Positions 23,872 through 33,472 of a DNA stretch of 64,000 nt are shown piece after piece. The notes under the pieces were generated by a model. That model saw only the letters and a program-made list of their open reading frames with translations, was not told the DNA's origin and did no database searches. Numbering within the stretch: the first letter of the stretch is position 1; each line of letters begins with the position of its first letter. A program made the translations under genes and the position numbers. This DNA is from Thalassobacter stenotrophicus (GTDB lineage: Bacteria > Pseudomonadota > Alphaproteobacteria > Rhodobacterales > Rhodobacteraceae), in the NCBI RefSeq assembly GCF_001458315.1, contig NZ_CYRX01000031.1, positions 186,001 through 250,000 on the forward strand, given 5' to 3'.

Positions 23872-26325
23872 ATGTCTGAGTTTCCCACCACAGCACGTGT
23901 CGTCATCATCGGCGGCGGTGTCGTCGGCACATCGGCGTTGTTCCATCTGGCGCGCGCCGGTTGGACCGATTGTGTCCTGCTGGAAAAGAATGAGCTGACC
24001 GCAGGCTCGACATGGCACGCGGCGGGCAACTGCCCCAACTTTGCGCCCAACTGGGCCGTGATGAACATGCAGCGTTATGGGCTAGAGCTATACCGCAGCC
24101 TCTCCGAGTTGGTGGACTATCCGATGAACTACCACGTAACCGGTGCATTGCGCTTGGCGCACACCAAGGAGCGGATGGAGGAATTCAAGAAGGTCGCCGG
24201 ACAGGCGCGCGCGCTCGGGCTGACGATGGACTTGTGCACCCCCAAAGAATTGCAAGAGCATAACCCCTTCATGGAAACCCATGACCTGGCGGGCGGCTTA
24301 TGGGACCCTCTCGACGGCGACATTGATCCCGCACAGCTGACACAAGCGCTGGCTAAGGGCGCGCGCGAGGCCGGTGCCCGGATCGAGCGTTTCTGCCCCG
24401 CCGAAGGGATCGACCGTGACGGCGATGAATGGATCGTCAAAACCCCCAAGGGCGATATCCGCTGTGAAAAGGTCGTCAACTGCGCGGGCTACTACGCCCA
24501 GCGCGTGGGTGAGATGTTCAAACCCTTTGGCGGGCGCACCGTGCCCATGGTGGTGATGTCTCACCAATACTTCCTCACAGAGCCAATCGCAGAGATCGAA
24601 GCCTACACCAAGGAAAAGGGCCACAAGATGCCCATGATCCGCGATGTAGATACCTCCTACTACCTGCGTCAGGACAAACACGGGCTCAACCTTGGCCCCT
24701 ATGAGCGGAACTGTAAGGCCGCTTGGGTCACCCCCGAGGATCCAATGCCCGAGGATTTCAGCTTTCAACTGTATCCCGACGACCTAGAGCGGCTGGAGTT
24801 CTACATCGAGGACGCAATGGCACGTGTGCCTCTGTTGGGCACCGCAGGTGTGGGGCGCAATATCAACGGACCCATTCCCTATGCTCCCGATGGCCTTCCT
24901 ATGATCGGCCCCATGCCCGGCGTGCCCAACGCGTTTGAGGCGCATTCGTTTACCTTTGGCATCGCGCAGGGCGGTGGCGCGGGCAAAGTCCTGTCGGAAT
25001 GGGTCATGCATGGCTACACCGAAGACGACATGTGGGCCGTCGACCCCCGCCGCTATACCGACTACGCGGACAATGATTACTGTCTCACCAAAGCGCTTGA
25101 GACCTATGGTCATGAATACGCCATGCATTACCCCCACTACGAATGGCCCGAAGGTCGCGACAAGAAGCTATCGCCAGTGGATGCCAAACTACGCGCGATG
25201 GGTGGTCAGATGGGCGCCTACAACGGGTGGGAGCGCGCGAATTGGTTCGCCAAACCCGGCGATGACATCTCGCTCGAAACCGCTGAGACTTGGGAGCGTG
25301 CTGGCCCATGGGAGGACCGTATCCGCGAAGAGGTGGAGGCCGTACGCGATGGCGTCGGTGTCTTGGACCTGCCCGGCTTTTCCCGCTTTACCGTCAAAGG
25401 CACCGGCGCGCGCGATTGGCTTGATGGGCTGACCATGTCGCGGCTGCCCTCTGCGGGGCGTGTGGGGCTTGCATACTTCGCCGATGACCGGGGCCGGATC
25501 GTCACCGAGATGTCGGTCTTTGCCTACAGCGATGATGAGTTCATGCTAATCACAGCAGCGCCCGCGCAATGGCACGACTTTGAATACCTCAAGGCGTTCT
25601 TGCCCACAGATGGCAGCTTGGCTCTTTCGGACCATACAACCGAGTACTCGACCCTGATCGTGACCGGACCTGCGTCGCGCTCCCTCTTGGCCGCAATCGG
25701 CACAGAGGCGGATTTATCCAAGCCATGGCTCACTTTCCAGGCGACGACGCTGGGCGGGCATCCTTGCACCCTGGCGCGTGTCTCCTTTGCGGGAGAGCTG
25801 GGATGGGAGGTCCACGCCAAGCTGGACGACATCCCCGCACTCTACGAGGCCATTCTAGAAGGTGGCGCGAAACCCTTTGGGATGTATGCGCTAAACTCCA
25901 TGCGGATCGAAAAAGGTTACCGCGCGTGGAAGGGGGATCTTTCTTCCGACTACACAGCCCTTGAAGGTGGCTTGGATCGGTTCATCCGGTTCGACAAGCC
26001 CCGTGCCTTCCCCGGTAAGGCGGCGCTTTTGTCTGAAAAGCAACAGGGCCGCACCAAAGGCTTTGTCACCATGACGCTGGAACCCGGCACCCATGACGCC
26101 CCCTACATGGCCCCGGTCTATGCAGGCGACACCCATGTGGGCGAAGTCACCTCCTGTGCGATGGGCTACCGAACACAAACCTGCATCGCCCTTGGGATGA
26201 TCAAGGCCGAGCATTTGACCCCCGGCACCGCCCTAACGGTGGATGTCTATGGCACCAAGGTACCCGCAACGGTCCAAGCCGATCAACCCATGTGGGATCC
26301 CTCCAACGAAAGACTACGCGCATGA
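23872..26325 (+). CDS. Dimethylglycine/sarcosine dehydrogenase-like flavoprotein (GcvT family)
   Basis: 817 residues. The N-terminal DAO-type FAD domain has VVIIGGGVVGTSALFHLARA and GSTWHAAGN, where the His is the usual site of covalent FAD. The C-terminal half (about 430-817) has glycine-cleavage T-protein domains (GVLDLPGFSRFTVKGTGAR, GELGWEVHAKLDDI, EKGYRAWKGDLSSDYTALEG). These enzymes oxidatively demethylate N-methylglycines and pass the one-carbon unit to tetrahydrofolate. AGGAG precedes the ATG. It overlaps the next gene by four bases (ATGA). Confidence 0.88.
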   Translation: MSEFPTTARVVIIGGGVVGTSALFHLARAGWTDCVLLEKNELTAGSTWHAAGNCPNFAPNWAVMNMQRYGLELYRSLSELVDYPMNYHVTGALRLAHTKERMEEFKKVAGQARALGLTMDLCTPKELQEHNPFMETHDLAGGLWDPLDGDIDPAQLTQALAKGAREAGARIERFCPAEGIDRDGDEWIVKTPKGDIRCEKVVNCAGYYAQRVGEMFKPFGGRTVPMVVMSHQYFLTEPIAEIEAYTKEKGHKMPMIRDVDTSYYLRQDKHGLNLGPYERNCKAAWVTPEDPMPEDFSFQLYPDDLERLEFYIEDAMARVPLLGTAGVGRNINGPIPYAPDGLPMIGPMPGVPNAFEAHSFTFGIAQGGGAGKVLSEWVMHGYTEDDMWAVDPRRYTDYADNDYCLTKALETYGHEYAMHYPHYEWPEGRDKKLSPVDAKLRAMGGQMGAYNGWERANWFAKPGDDISLETAETWERAGPWEDRIREEVEAVRDGVGVLDLPGFSRFTVKGTGARDWLDGLTMSRLPSAGRVGLAYFADDRGRIVTEMSVFAYSDDEFMLITAAPAQWHDFEYLKAFLPTDGSLALSDHTTEYSTLIVTGPASRSLLAAIGTEADLSKPWLTFQATTLGGHPCTLARVSFAGELGWEVHAKLDDIPALYEAILEGGAKPFGMYALNSMRIEKGYRAWKGDLSSDYTALEGGLDRFIRFDKPRAFPGKAALLSEKQQGRTKGFVTMTLEPGTHDAPYMAPVYAGDTHVGEVTSCAMGYRTQTCIALGMIKAEHLTPGTALTVDVYGTKVPATVQADQPMWDPSNERLRA

Positions 26326-27197
26326 TCATTCTTGATGGCGGCATGGGGCAAGAATTGCTCCGCCGCACGGGTGACCGCCCCACGCCCCTCTGGGCGACAC
26401 AGGTGATGATCGACCACCCCGAGGCTGTGCGTGCCATCCACGATGACTACTTCGCGGCTGGAGCCCAGATCGCGACGACCAACACATATGCCATCCACCG
26501 TGACCGCCTGCACAAGGTGGGCATGGACGCGCAGTTCGAGATGCTGCATCGCACCGCCTGTGAAATTGCCGTGTTCTCTCGCGACAACGCGGGGGGTGGT
26601 CAGGTGGCGGGATCACTTGGCCCGTTGGGCGGTTCGTACCAGCCCGAGAACACGCCCGAGGTTGAGGATGCCGCGCGGCTCTATGCCGAGATCGTGGCCC
26701 TGCATGCGCCTTATGTAGACCTACACCTGATTGAAACCGCAAGCAGCCTAAAGGCTGCGCGGGGTGCGGTTGCGGGCTGTGAGGCCAGCGACAAACCCAT
26801 CTGGCTCGCGGTCTCGGTTGAGGATAACGACGGCAGCAAGCTGCGCTCTGGTGAGGCGGTGACTGATGTCTTGGACATCGCAGGTATCGACGCGCTGTTG
26901 ATCAACTGCACCCGCCCCGAGGCTGTAACAACGGCCCTATCGGAGCTGACCGGTGCAACCGTCCCATTGGGCGCCTATGCCAACGGTTTTACCCATATCA
27001 AGGAACGGTTCCGCAAACCCGGCGCCACAGTCGACGCCCTTGAGGCCCGGCAGGACCTTGGCCCCACCGAATACCTAGACCACGCCCGCGACTGGGCCCG
27101 CTTGGGGGCCAGCATCATCGGCGGATGCTGTGAGGTCGGCCCCGTCCACATCGCAGCCCTTACCGCGCATTTCCACACCGGAGCCCACCCATCATGA
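26322..27197 (+). CDS. Homocysteine S-methyltransferase family protein
   Basis: 291 residues. Start MIILDGGMGQELLRR and the three zinc-binding cysteines Cys196 (LLINCTRPE) and Cys269-Cys270 (GGCCEVGP) define the family, which moves a methyl group from betaine, S-methylmethionine or similar donors to homocysteine. It is coupled to both neighbours by ATGA overlaps (26322-26325 and 27194-27197). Between two dimethylglycine-dehydrogenase-like genes, a betaine-homocysteine methyltransferase role is the simplest reading. The donor cannot be read from sequence. Confidence 0.85.
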   Translation: MIILDGGMGQELLRRTGDRPTPLWATQVMIDHPEAVRAIHDDYFAAGAQIATTNTYAIHRDRLHKVGMDAQFEMLHRTACEIAVFSRDNAGGGQVAGSLGPLGGSYQPENTPEVEDAARLYAEIVALHAPYVDLHLIETASSLKAARGAVAGCEASDKPIWLAVSVEDNDGSKLRSGEAVTDVLDIAGIDALLINCTRPEAVTTALSELTGATVPLGAYANGFTHIKERFRKPGATVDALEARQDLGPTEYLDHARDWARLGASIIGGCCEVGPVHIAALTAHFHTGAHPS

Positions 27198-29638
27198 GCC
27201 TTCCTCCGTCCTCTGCCCGCGTCGTCATCATTGGCGGCGGCGTCATCGGCTGTTCCGTCGCCTACCACCTGACCAAGCTGGGCTGGAAAGATGTCGTCCT
27301 GCTGGAGCGTAAACAGCTGACCTCTGGCACCACATGGCATGCCGCGGGCCTGATCGCGCAGCTGCGCGCAACGCAAAACATGACCCGGCTCGCGAAATAT
27401 TCCCAAGAGCTATACGGCGGGCTAGAGGATGAGACAGGCGTGGCCACCGGGTTCAAACGCGTAGGCTCCATCACCGTGGCCCTCACGGAGGCGCGCAAGG
27501 AGGAAATCCTGCGCCAAGCCTCCATGGCGCGTGCCTTCGGTGTTGAGGTTGAGGCGATTTCCCCCACCGAGGTGTTAGAGAAGTACCCCCACCTGAACAT
27601 CGGCGACGTCACCCAAGGTGTTTACCTGCCTCTGGACGGCCAAGGTGACCCCGCCAACATCGCACTGGCGCTTGCCAAGGGCGCGCGGCAACGCGGTGCG
27701 CAGGTGCTTGAACGGACCAAAGCCACCGGCGTTGTACGCGACGGTCGCCGCATCACGGGCGTCCATTGGCAACAAGGCGATGAAACCGGCACGATCAACT
27801 GCGAACACGTAGTCAACTGCGGCGGCATGTGGGGCCATGAGGTTGGCGCTATGCTGGGCACCAACGTGCCCCTCCACGCTTGTGAGCATTTCTACATCGT
27901 GACCGAGGCCATCGCGGGCCTCACCCAATTGCCCGTCCTGCGCGTGCCCGATGAATGCGCCTATTACAAAGAGGACGCTGGCAAAATCCTGCTGGGCGCG
28001 TTCGAGCCAAACGCAAAACCGTGGGCCGCGAATGGCATTCCGGCGGATTTCGAGTTCGACCAACTGCCCGAGGACTTTGACCACTTTGAGCCCATCCTCG
28101 CGGACGCCTGCGAACGGATGCCTATGCTGGCGGAAGCGGGCATTCATACGTTCTTCAATGGGCCGGAATCCTTCACCCCCGATGATGCCTATCACCTCGG
28201 CCTCTGCCCCGAGATGGACAACGTCTGGGTCGCGGCGGGCTTCAACTCTATCGGTATCCAATCTGCGGGCGGCGCGGGCATGGCGCTGAGCCAGTGGATG
28301 GACGCGGGCGAAAAGCCCTTTGATCTGGGCGATGTGGACATCTCTCGGATGCAGCCATTTCAGGGCAACAAGACGTATTTGTTCGAACGCTCCAAGGAAA
28401 CACTTGGACTGCTGTATGCGGACCACTACCCCTATCTGCAAAAGCGGACAGCACGTGGAGTACGGCGCACGCCGTTCCACCAACACCTGCTGGATCGCGG
28501 CGCGGTCATGGGCGAGCTCGCCGGCTGGGAACGCGCCAATTGGTTTGCCCGCGGCAGCCAAGAGGCCGAATACCGCTATAGCTGGACCCGTCAGAATTTC
28601 TTTGAAAACGTGCGGGCCGAACATACCGCCGTGCGGGAGGGCGTGGGCATGTACGACATGTCATCGTTCGGCAAAATCCGCGTCGAGGGACCGGATGCAG
28701 AGGCATTCTTGAACTATGTCGCAGGCGGCAACTATTCGGTGCCCGTGGGCAAGATCGTCTACACCCAATTCCTGAACGACCGCGCCGGGATTGAGGCCGA
28801 CGTCACTATCACGCGGCTCTCGCCCGATGCCTATCTTGTCGTCACCCCTGCCGCCACGCGGCTGGCGGATCAAACGTGGTTGATGCGCCACAAGGGCGCG
28901 TACCGCGTCACGATCACCGATATGACAGCTGCCGAAGGCGTGCTGGCCATCATGGGGCCACAGGCGCGTGATTTGTTGCAAAAGGTCTCGCCCAATGATT
29001 TCTCAAATGCGGCCAATCCATTTGGCACCGCCCAAGAGATTGAGATCGGCATGGGCCTGGCCCGCGCGCACCGCGTCACCTATGTCGGCGAGCTTGGGTG
29101 GGAGATTTACGTCAGCACCGACATGGCCGGACATGTGTTCGAAACCCTGATGGACGCAGGCGCTGAAATGGGCCTGACCCTATGTGGCATGCACATGATG
29201 GACACCTGCCGGATCGAAAAAGGCTTCCGCCACTTTGGCCACGACATCACGTCCGAGGATCACGTGATGGAAGCAGGTCTGGGCTTTGCCGTGAAAAAGG
29301 ACAAGCCGGCCTACATTGGCCGCGACGCGGTGCTGCGCAAGCAGGACGAGGGGCTTGCGATGCGGATGGTCCAGTTCAAGCTGACCGATCCAGAGCCCCT
29401 GCTCTATCACGCGGAACCGATCCTGCGAAACGGTGAGGTTGTGGGCTTCCTGACCTCTGGCGCTTATGGCCACACGTTGGGCGGGGCGATGGGGCTGGGG
29501 TACGTGCCGTGCAAAGGCGAAAGCGTGCAAGAGGTTCTCGCCTCTAGCTATGAGATCGAAGTCGCGGGCACACGCGTGGCTGCCACCGCGAGCCTTAAGC
29601 CGATGTACGATCCGAAATCTGAGCGTGTAAAGGTCTGA
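27194..29638 (+). CDS. Second dimethylglycine/sarcosine dehydrogenase-like flavoprotein (GcvT family)
   Basis: 814 residues. Same layout as the protein at 23872: FAD motif VVIIGGGVIGCSVAYHLTKL, TSGTTWHAAGL with the likely flavin-linked His, then T-protein domains (GVGMYDMSSFGKIRVEGPDA, GELGWEIYVSTDMAG, RIEKGFRHFGHDITSEDHVM). The two are paralogues but clearly diverged, suggesting successive demethylations such as dimethylglycine then sarcosine. It closes the operon. A GC-rich hairpin starts about 27 bases after the stop. Confidence 0.88.
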   Translation: MSLPPSSARVVIIGGGVIGCSVAYHLTKLGWKDVVLLERKQLTSGTTWHAAGLIAQLRATQNMTRLAKYSQELYGGLEDETGVATGFKRVGSITVALTEARKEEILRQASMARAFGVEVEAISPTEVLEKYPHLNIGDVTQGVYLPLDGQGDPANIALALAKGARQRGAQVLERTKATGVVRDGRRITGVHWQQGDETGTINCEHVVNCGGMWGHEVGAMLGTNVPLHACEHFYIVTEAIAGLTQLPVLRVPDECAYYKEDAGKILLGAFEPNAKPWAANGIPADFEFDQLPEDFDHFEPILADACERMPMLAEAGIHTFFNGPESFTPDDAYHLGLCPEMDNVWVAAGFNSIGIQSAGGAGMALSQWMDAGEKPFDLGDVDISRMQPFQGNKTYLFERSKETLGLLYADHYPYLQKRTARGVRRTPFHQHLLDRGAVMGELAGWERANWFARGSQEAEYRYSWTRQNFFENVRAEHTAVREGVGMYDMSSFGKIRVEGPDAEAFLNYVAGGNYSVPVGKIVYTQFLNDRAGIEADVTITRLSPDAYLVVTPAATRLADQTWLMRHKGAYRVTITDMTAAEGVLAIMGPQARDLLQKVSPNDFSNAANPFGTAQEIEIGMGLARAHRVTYVGELGWEIYVSTDMAGHVFETLMDAGAEMGLTLCGMHMMDTCRIEKGFRHFGHDITSEDHVMEAGLGFAVKKDKPAYIGRDAVLRKQDEGLAMRMVQFKLTDPEPLLYHAEPILRNGEVVGFLTSGAYGHTLGGAMGLGYVPCKGESVQEVLASSYEIEVAGTRVAATASLKPMYDPKSERVKV

Positions 29639-29664
29639 GGCCGCACCGAGTGTTTGGTGATAAA

Positions 29665-29728
29665 GTTGGGGGGGCCGGCTCCTCCCTCCGTCCCCCCCGC
29701 GGGTCCGGGCGCGCACGCCCACCCCAAC
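29665..29728. repeat. GC-rich hairpin element with CTCCTCCCTCC loop
   Basis: Within the 336-base gap between the flavoprotein gene and glmM, seven G (29668-29674) face seven C (29692-29698) around a loop containing CTCCTCCCTCC. Alternatively GTTGGGG (29665-29671) pairs with CCCCAAC (29722-29728), enclosing a small GGGCG/CGCCC hairpin. No T run follows. It looks like a dispersed intergenic element of this group or a structured 3' UTR. From about 29730 to 29859 I see nothing else except a small ATCATC/GATGAT hairpin. Confidence 0.45.
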
Positions 29729-29859
29729 CTCTGACGAATCATCCTGGATGATCCAAACCTGTCACCTAAACCGGGTGCGCCTCATGCGGATACTATCTCC
29801 ACTACGGCGCGCCCTAAGTGTGAACGGCAGGTAAGCATAAGTTTCCACCCCTGAACACC

Positions 29860-29883
29860 AAAAAATACGCCGCACTGCGGCGT
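29860..29883 (-). terminator. Intrinsic terminator after the folB-folP-glmM operon
   Basis: ACGCCGC (29867-29873) and GCGGCGT (29877-29883) form a perfect 7-bp stem with a 3-base loop. On the minus strand it is followed by ATTTTTT (29866-29860). It lies about 90 bases past the glmM stop. Confidence 0.85.
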
Positions 29884-29974
29884 GACCTGCACGTAAAGAA
29901 CCCAGATCACCCGGTTACTTGGCACATAATAGGCAAGGCTTTGCCGAAGGTCCGGCATAGCCTGACCGCAGCCC

Positions 29975-31318
29975 CTAGCTGGTCGCGATTTCAACCGCAC
30001 CAGCGACGTCGCCAACCACTTTTTCCAACAGGTCCGCGTCTTCGCATTCCGCCATCACGCGGATCAACGGCTCGGTGCCGGATTTACGGATCAGTAGGCG
30101 CCCCGACCCTTCCAGCTCTGTCTCGGCGGCAGCGATCGCGGCCTGTACGCTGGCATCATCCAACGGCAATTGCCCGGCGGCGAAGCGCACGTTGACCAAC
30201 TTTTGCGGTACGGGTTCAAAGTTTTGCATCAGGTCCGAAGCCTTGCGACCCGTCAGAACCATCTCGGCCAGAAACTGAAGGCCCGCGATCAGACCATCGC
30301 CCGTCGTGGCGTAGTCGGTCATCACGATATGGCCCGACTGTTCGCCCCCAAGGTTCAGCTTGCCCTTGCGCATGGCCTCTACCACGTGGCGGTCGCCCAC
30401 GGGCGTGCGGTGCAATAGGATCGCGCGCTCCGCAAGAAACCGTTCCAGCCCAAGGTTCGACATCACGGTCGCGACCAGCGCGGGACCGTGCAACCGCCCC
30501 TCATCCGCCCAACGCGCCGCGAACAGAGCCATCAGCTGATCACCATCTGCCAGTGTTCCGGTTTCATCCAGGATCAAGACGCGGTCCGCATCGCCATCAA
30601 GGCAAATCCCGATATCGGCGCCATGCGCCACCACCTGCTCGGCGGCCGTGGCCGTGTGGGTCGAGCCGCATTTGTCGTTGATGTTGTGCCCATTGGGCGA
30701 GACACCGACAGGGATGACCTCTGCGCCCAGCTCCCACAGGACCTCGGGCGCGACCTTGTAGGCGGCACCATTCGCGCAATCGATCACTACCTTAAGCCCA
30801 TCAAGCCGCAAGCCATCAGGAAAAGTTGTCTTGGCGTATTCGACGTAGCGACCGAGCCCGTCATCAATCCGCTTGGCGCGACCGATGTTTTCGGCGGCGG
30901 CAGGTTCAACACCGCGTTCAACCAGCGCTGAAATTTCAGCCTCTGCCTCATCGCTGAGCTTGTATCCATCGGGTCCGAAAAACTTGATCCCGTTGTCATG
31001 CGCCGGGTTGTGAGAGGCCGAAATCATCACCCCTAAATCCGCGCGCATCGAATGGGTCAACATCCCCACCGCAGGTGTCGGGATCGGACCCAGTAGCAGC
31101 ACGTTCATGCCCGTAGACGTCAACCCCGCCGTCAGCGCGTTTTCGAGCATGTAGCCAGACAGGCGCGTGTCCTTGCCGATAACAACCCGGTGCTGCGCCG
31201 AGCGGTCCTGACGGAAATACCGCCCTGCCGCCGCGCCAAGACGCAAAGCCATATCAGCGGTCATCGGGTAGCTGTTCGCCTTGCCCCGCACCCCATCCGT
31301 GCCAAAAAGTGAGCCCAT
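29975..31318 (-). CDS. glmM: Phosphoglucosamine mutase
   Basis: 447 residues. GlmM converts glucosamine-6-phosphate to glucosamine-1-phosphate for UDP-GlcNAc, hence peptidoglycan and lipid A. The start [15 protein letters not shown], the phosphoserine loop [13 protein letters not shown], the metal loop [11 protein letters not shown] and the phosphate-binding [12 protein letters not shown] are all present. The frame is open upstream, but the ATG at 31318 with GGAAAAGG matches the family N-terminus. It is downstream of folP. Confidence 0.96.
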   Translation of the reverse strand: MGSLFGTDGVRGKANSYPMTADMALRLGAAAGRYFRQDRSAQHRVVIGKDTRLSGYMLENALTAGLTSTGMNVLLLGPIPTPAVGMLTHSMRADLGVMISASHNPAHDNGIKFFGPDGYKLSDEAEAEISALVERGVEPAAAENIGRAKRIDDGLGRYVEYAKTTFPDGLRLDGLKVVIDCANGAAYKVAPEVLWELGAEVIPVGVSPNGHNINDKCGSTHTATAAEQVVAHGADIGICLDGDADRVLILDETGTLADGDQLMALFAARWADEGRLHGPALVATVMSNLGLERFLAERAILLHRTPVGDRHVVEAMRKGKLNLGGEQSGHIVMTDYATTGDGLIAGLQFLAEMVLTGRKASDLMQNFEPVPQKLVNVRFAAGQLPLDDASVQAAIAAAETELEGSGRLLIRKSGTEPLIRVMAECEDADLLEKVVGDVAGAVEIATS

Positions 31319-31379
31319 GCCTTTTCCAATCCATTGCCACAATTTTGCAGTGCCGATGGCCGGACCTCTGACGGGGGGC

Positions 31380-32423
31380 TTAGTCGGCGGGTGCCTCAGC
31401 GCTCTGCCGAACCACATCCCATAGTGTCAGACCTTGGCAGGTGCCTGCAACATCGTGCACGCGCAAAATCTGCACCCCGTGCTCAATTGCCGCCAAGCCC
31501 AACGCCAAAGAGCCGGGATCGCGGTCTGCGGCCCGGTCTGTACCCGTCAGCGCGCCAATAAAGGATTTGCGCGACACACCCAGCAGGATTGGACAGCCCA
31601 ACCCGTGAAACACGCTCAGACCCCGCAAAATCGCCAGCGTATGAGCGCGGGTTTTGCCAAACCCAATGCCCGGGTCGACCATGATCTGGGCACGGGTCAG
31701 ACCCAACGCCTCTGCCCGAACCACCATCGCCTCAAGCGCATCATAGATATCGAGCAGCGCGTCATCGTACTGCGGATTGGCCTGCATCGTTTCGGGCGTG
31801 CCTTGGGCATGCATCAAACACGTTGGGACCTGTTCGCAAGCCGCCCAAGGGCCAAGTGCGGGATCAAACCCAAAGCCGGAAACATCGTTCAGAATCGTGG
31901 CACCCGCGGCAAAGCCGGCCTCGGCCACCGCTGCCTTGCGGGTATCGAGCGAAATGGGCTGCGTCACGCCCCCTGCCCGCAGCGCCTCAATCGCGGGAAC
32001 GATACGGGCGATTTCCTCGGGAACCGGGACTTCTTTGGCCCCAGGCCGGGTGCTTTCGCCGCCGATATCCAAGATATCCGCCCCCGCCTCTGCCATAGCA
32101 CGGGCGCGGGACTGAATCGTATCAAGGTGCAATCCGGCATCCGTGGCCAACTGACCACCGTCTGAAAAACTATCCGGCGTCACGTTCAGGATGCCCATCA
32201 CACGCGGGCGATCCATGGTCACACCGGCAATCGGGGCGCGTGGCGCCGTGAGACGCGCGCGTACATCACTGGGCGCGTCCTCTACTGCGATCCGCTCAGG
32301 GCTCTGCCCACGGCGCAACACATTGATGGCCTCGGCCCACATCCAGCCACCCGCGATCCGGATGGCCTGATCGGGGTTGCGGGGGGCGCGGGTCAGGATC
32401 GGCTGATAATACGCGGTGTTCAT
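31380..32423 (-). CDS. folP: Dihydropteroate synthase
   Basis: 347 residues. FolP joins p-aminobenzoate to the pterin pyrophosphate in folate synthesis and is the sulfonamide target. Signatures are [27 protein letters not shown] and the SLDTRKA block. The protein is longer than the usual 280 because of about 70 extra N-terminal residues ([20 protein letters not shown] onward), a form I believe is common in this group. It starts three bases after the folB stop. Confidence 0.94.
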   Translation of the reverse strand: MNTAYYQPILTRAPRNPDQAIRIAGGWMWAEAINVLRRGQSPERIAVEDAPSDVRARLTAPRAPIAGVTMDRPRVMGILNVTPDSFSDGGQLATDAGLHLDTIQSRARAMAEAGADILDIGGESTRPGAKEVPVPEEIARIVPAIEALRAGGVTQPISLDTRKAAVAEAGFAAGATILNDVSGFGFDPALGPWAACEQVPTCLMHAQGTPETMQANPQYDDALLDIYDALEAMVVRAEALGLTRAQIMVDPGIGFGKTRAHTLAILRGLSVFHGLGCPILLGVSRKSFIGALTGTDRAADRDPGSLALGLAAIEHGVQILRVHDVAGTCQGLTLWDVVRQSAEAPAD

Positions 32424-32426
32424 GGC

Positions 32427-33353
32427 TTAGGCGATTGGCTCGTCAAGCACATCGGCGATGCTGGCGGCAACCTCGGCGGTGCTGGGCACATCTGGGCCTG
32501 AGGCGCCAATAAACAGGCTCCGCGTCGCTTCAAACATCTGCGCGCAGTAGCCGGCTAAAACCAGCGGGTCGGCCCCATCGGGCGCATCGGTTGCATCCAG
32601 CACAATGCGGGACGGCGCCCAGACCGAAACCTGATCATTCTTGAGGCCCCAATCCAGCTCGGTCCGGCTATCGACCACAACGCACCGCGCATCGCGGGCC
32701 GCGAGCATCCATGCGTTTTGTTCAATAGCCAACAGATCCACGCGCCGCTGCGCCTGTGGCTGGGCGACTTGGGGGGCCTGCGTCTGGCCGGGGCCGACGC
32801 ACAGAATTGTCGGAACCCCGACCAATGTATCTACAAACTCCGACAGGCGCGGATCCTGAATGGCCTCGTTTGAGAGGTAAATGACCTGCGGATGCACCAC
32901 AGCATCAGGTTCAACGATCCGTACCGGCGCACGGGTCTGGCTGCGCACGACCTCAACCCCAAGGGCAAATGGTCCGCGATCCAGCTTTTCGATCCGCACA
33001 AAGACACGGGCCGCACGCGGGTCATGCAAAATCCGTTCAGCCACGCGGGCGCACAGCGTCTCAAGCAGGTTCAGGCGCTCGGCCTTTAGCTCATAATCGA
33101 TGGCTTCGATCAAAGTGTCGTAGCTGAGGATACGGTCGACATCGTCGTCCAGATGATCCCCCATGGGCACCACTTCGACCACGACGTTGCAGCTGATACG
33201 TTGCAGCAATCCACGCTCGGCCTGAAACGCGCCGATCTCAACTTCGCGGATATGATCCCGCAAAGAAATCCGGTCGAGCGGATCGGTGTTGGTGGCGGTC
33301 GCCGCCGCGCGCTCAGAAGGGTGGGCAAAGGCCAACCGTGTCTCGTCTGACAT
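32427..33353 (-). CDS. folB: Dihydroneopterin aldolase with a C-terminal extension
   Basis: 308 residues, more than twice the usual FolB length of about 120. Residues about 27-140 are the aldolase domain: DRISLRDHIREVEIGAFQAE (with the conserved Glu), LSYDTLIEAI, LLETLCARVAERIL and VRIEKLDRG (catalytic Lys). Residues about 150-308 form a second region with no motif I recognise (IYLSNEAIQDPRLSEFVDTL, LLAIEQNAWMLAARDARCVV). It heads the folB-folP-glmM operon. Whether the extension binds a ligand or mediates assembly is unknown. Confidence 0.85.
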   Translation of the reverse strand: MSDETRLAFAHPSERAAATATNTDPLDRISLRDHIREVEIGAFQAERGLLQRISCNVVVEVVPMGDHLDDDVDRILSYDTLIEAIDYELKAERLNLLETLCARVAERILHDPRAARVFVRIEKLDRGPFALGVEVVRSQTRAPVRIVEPDAVVHPQVIYLSNEAIQDPRLSEFVDTLVGVPTILCVGPGQTQAPQVAQPQAQRRVDLLAIEQNAWMLAARDARCVVVDSRTELDWGLKNDQVSVWAPSRIVLDATDAPDGADPLVLAGYCAQMFEATRSLFIGASGPDVPSTAEVAASIADVLDEPIA

Positions 33354-33472
33354 ATCTCGCCCTTCCTTGCGCGGATCAATCGGCCCTTAGGTGCCACAAG
33401 GATCGCGCGCTGAAAAGGCTCAGTTCCGGCGAATTGAGCGTCAGGATCGACGCCGCACGCGAGGTCAGCGGA

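Noticed and set aside
27575-28624. 349-codon minus-strand frame
   Set aside because: Antisense to the second flavoprotein gene, which has clear domains.
29782-30015. 77-codon minus-strand frame downstream of glmM
   Set aside because: Covers the glmM end and the intrinsic terminator, so it is not a separate gene.
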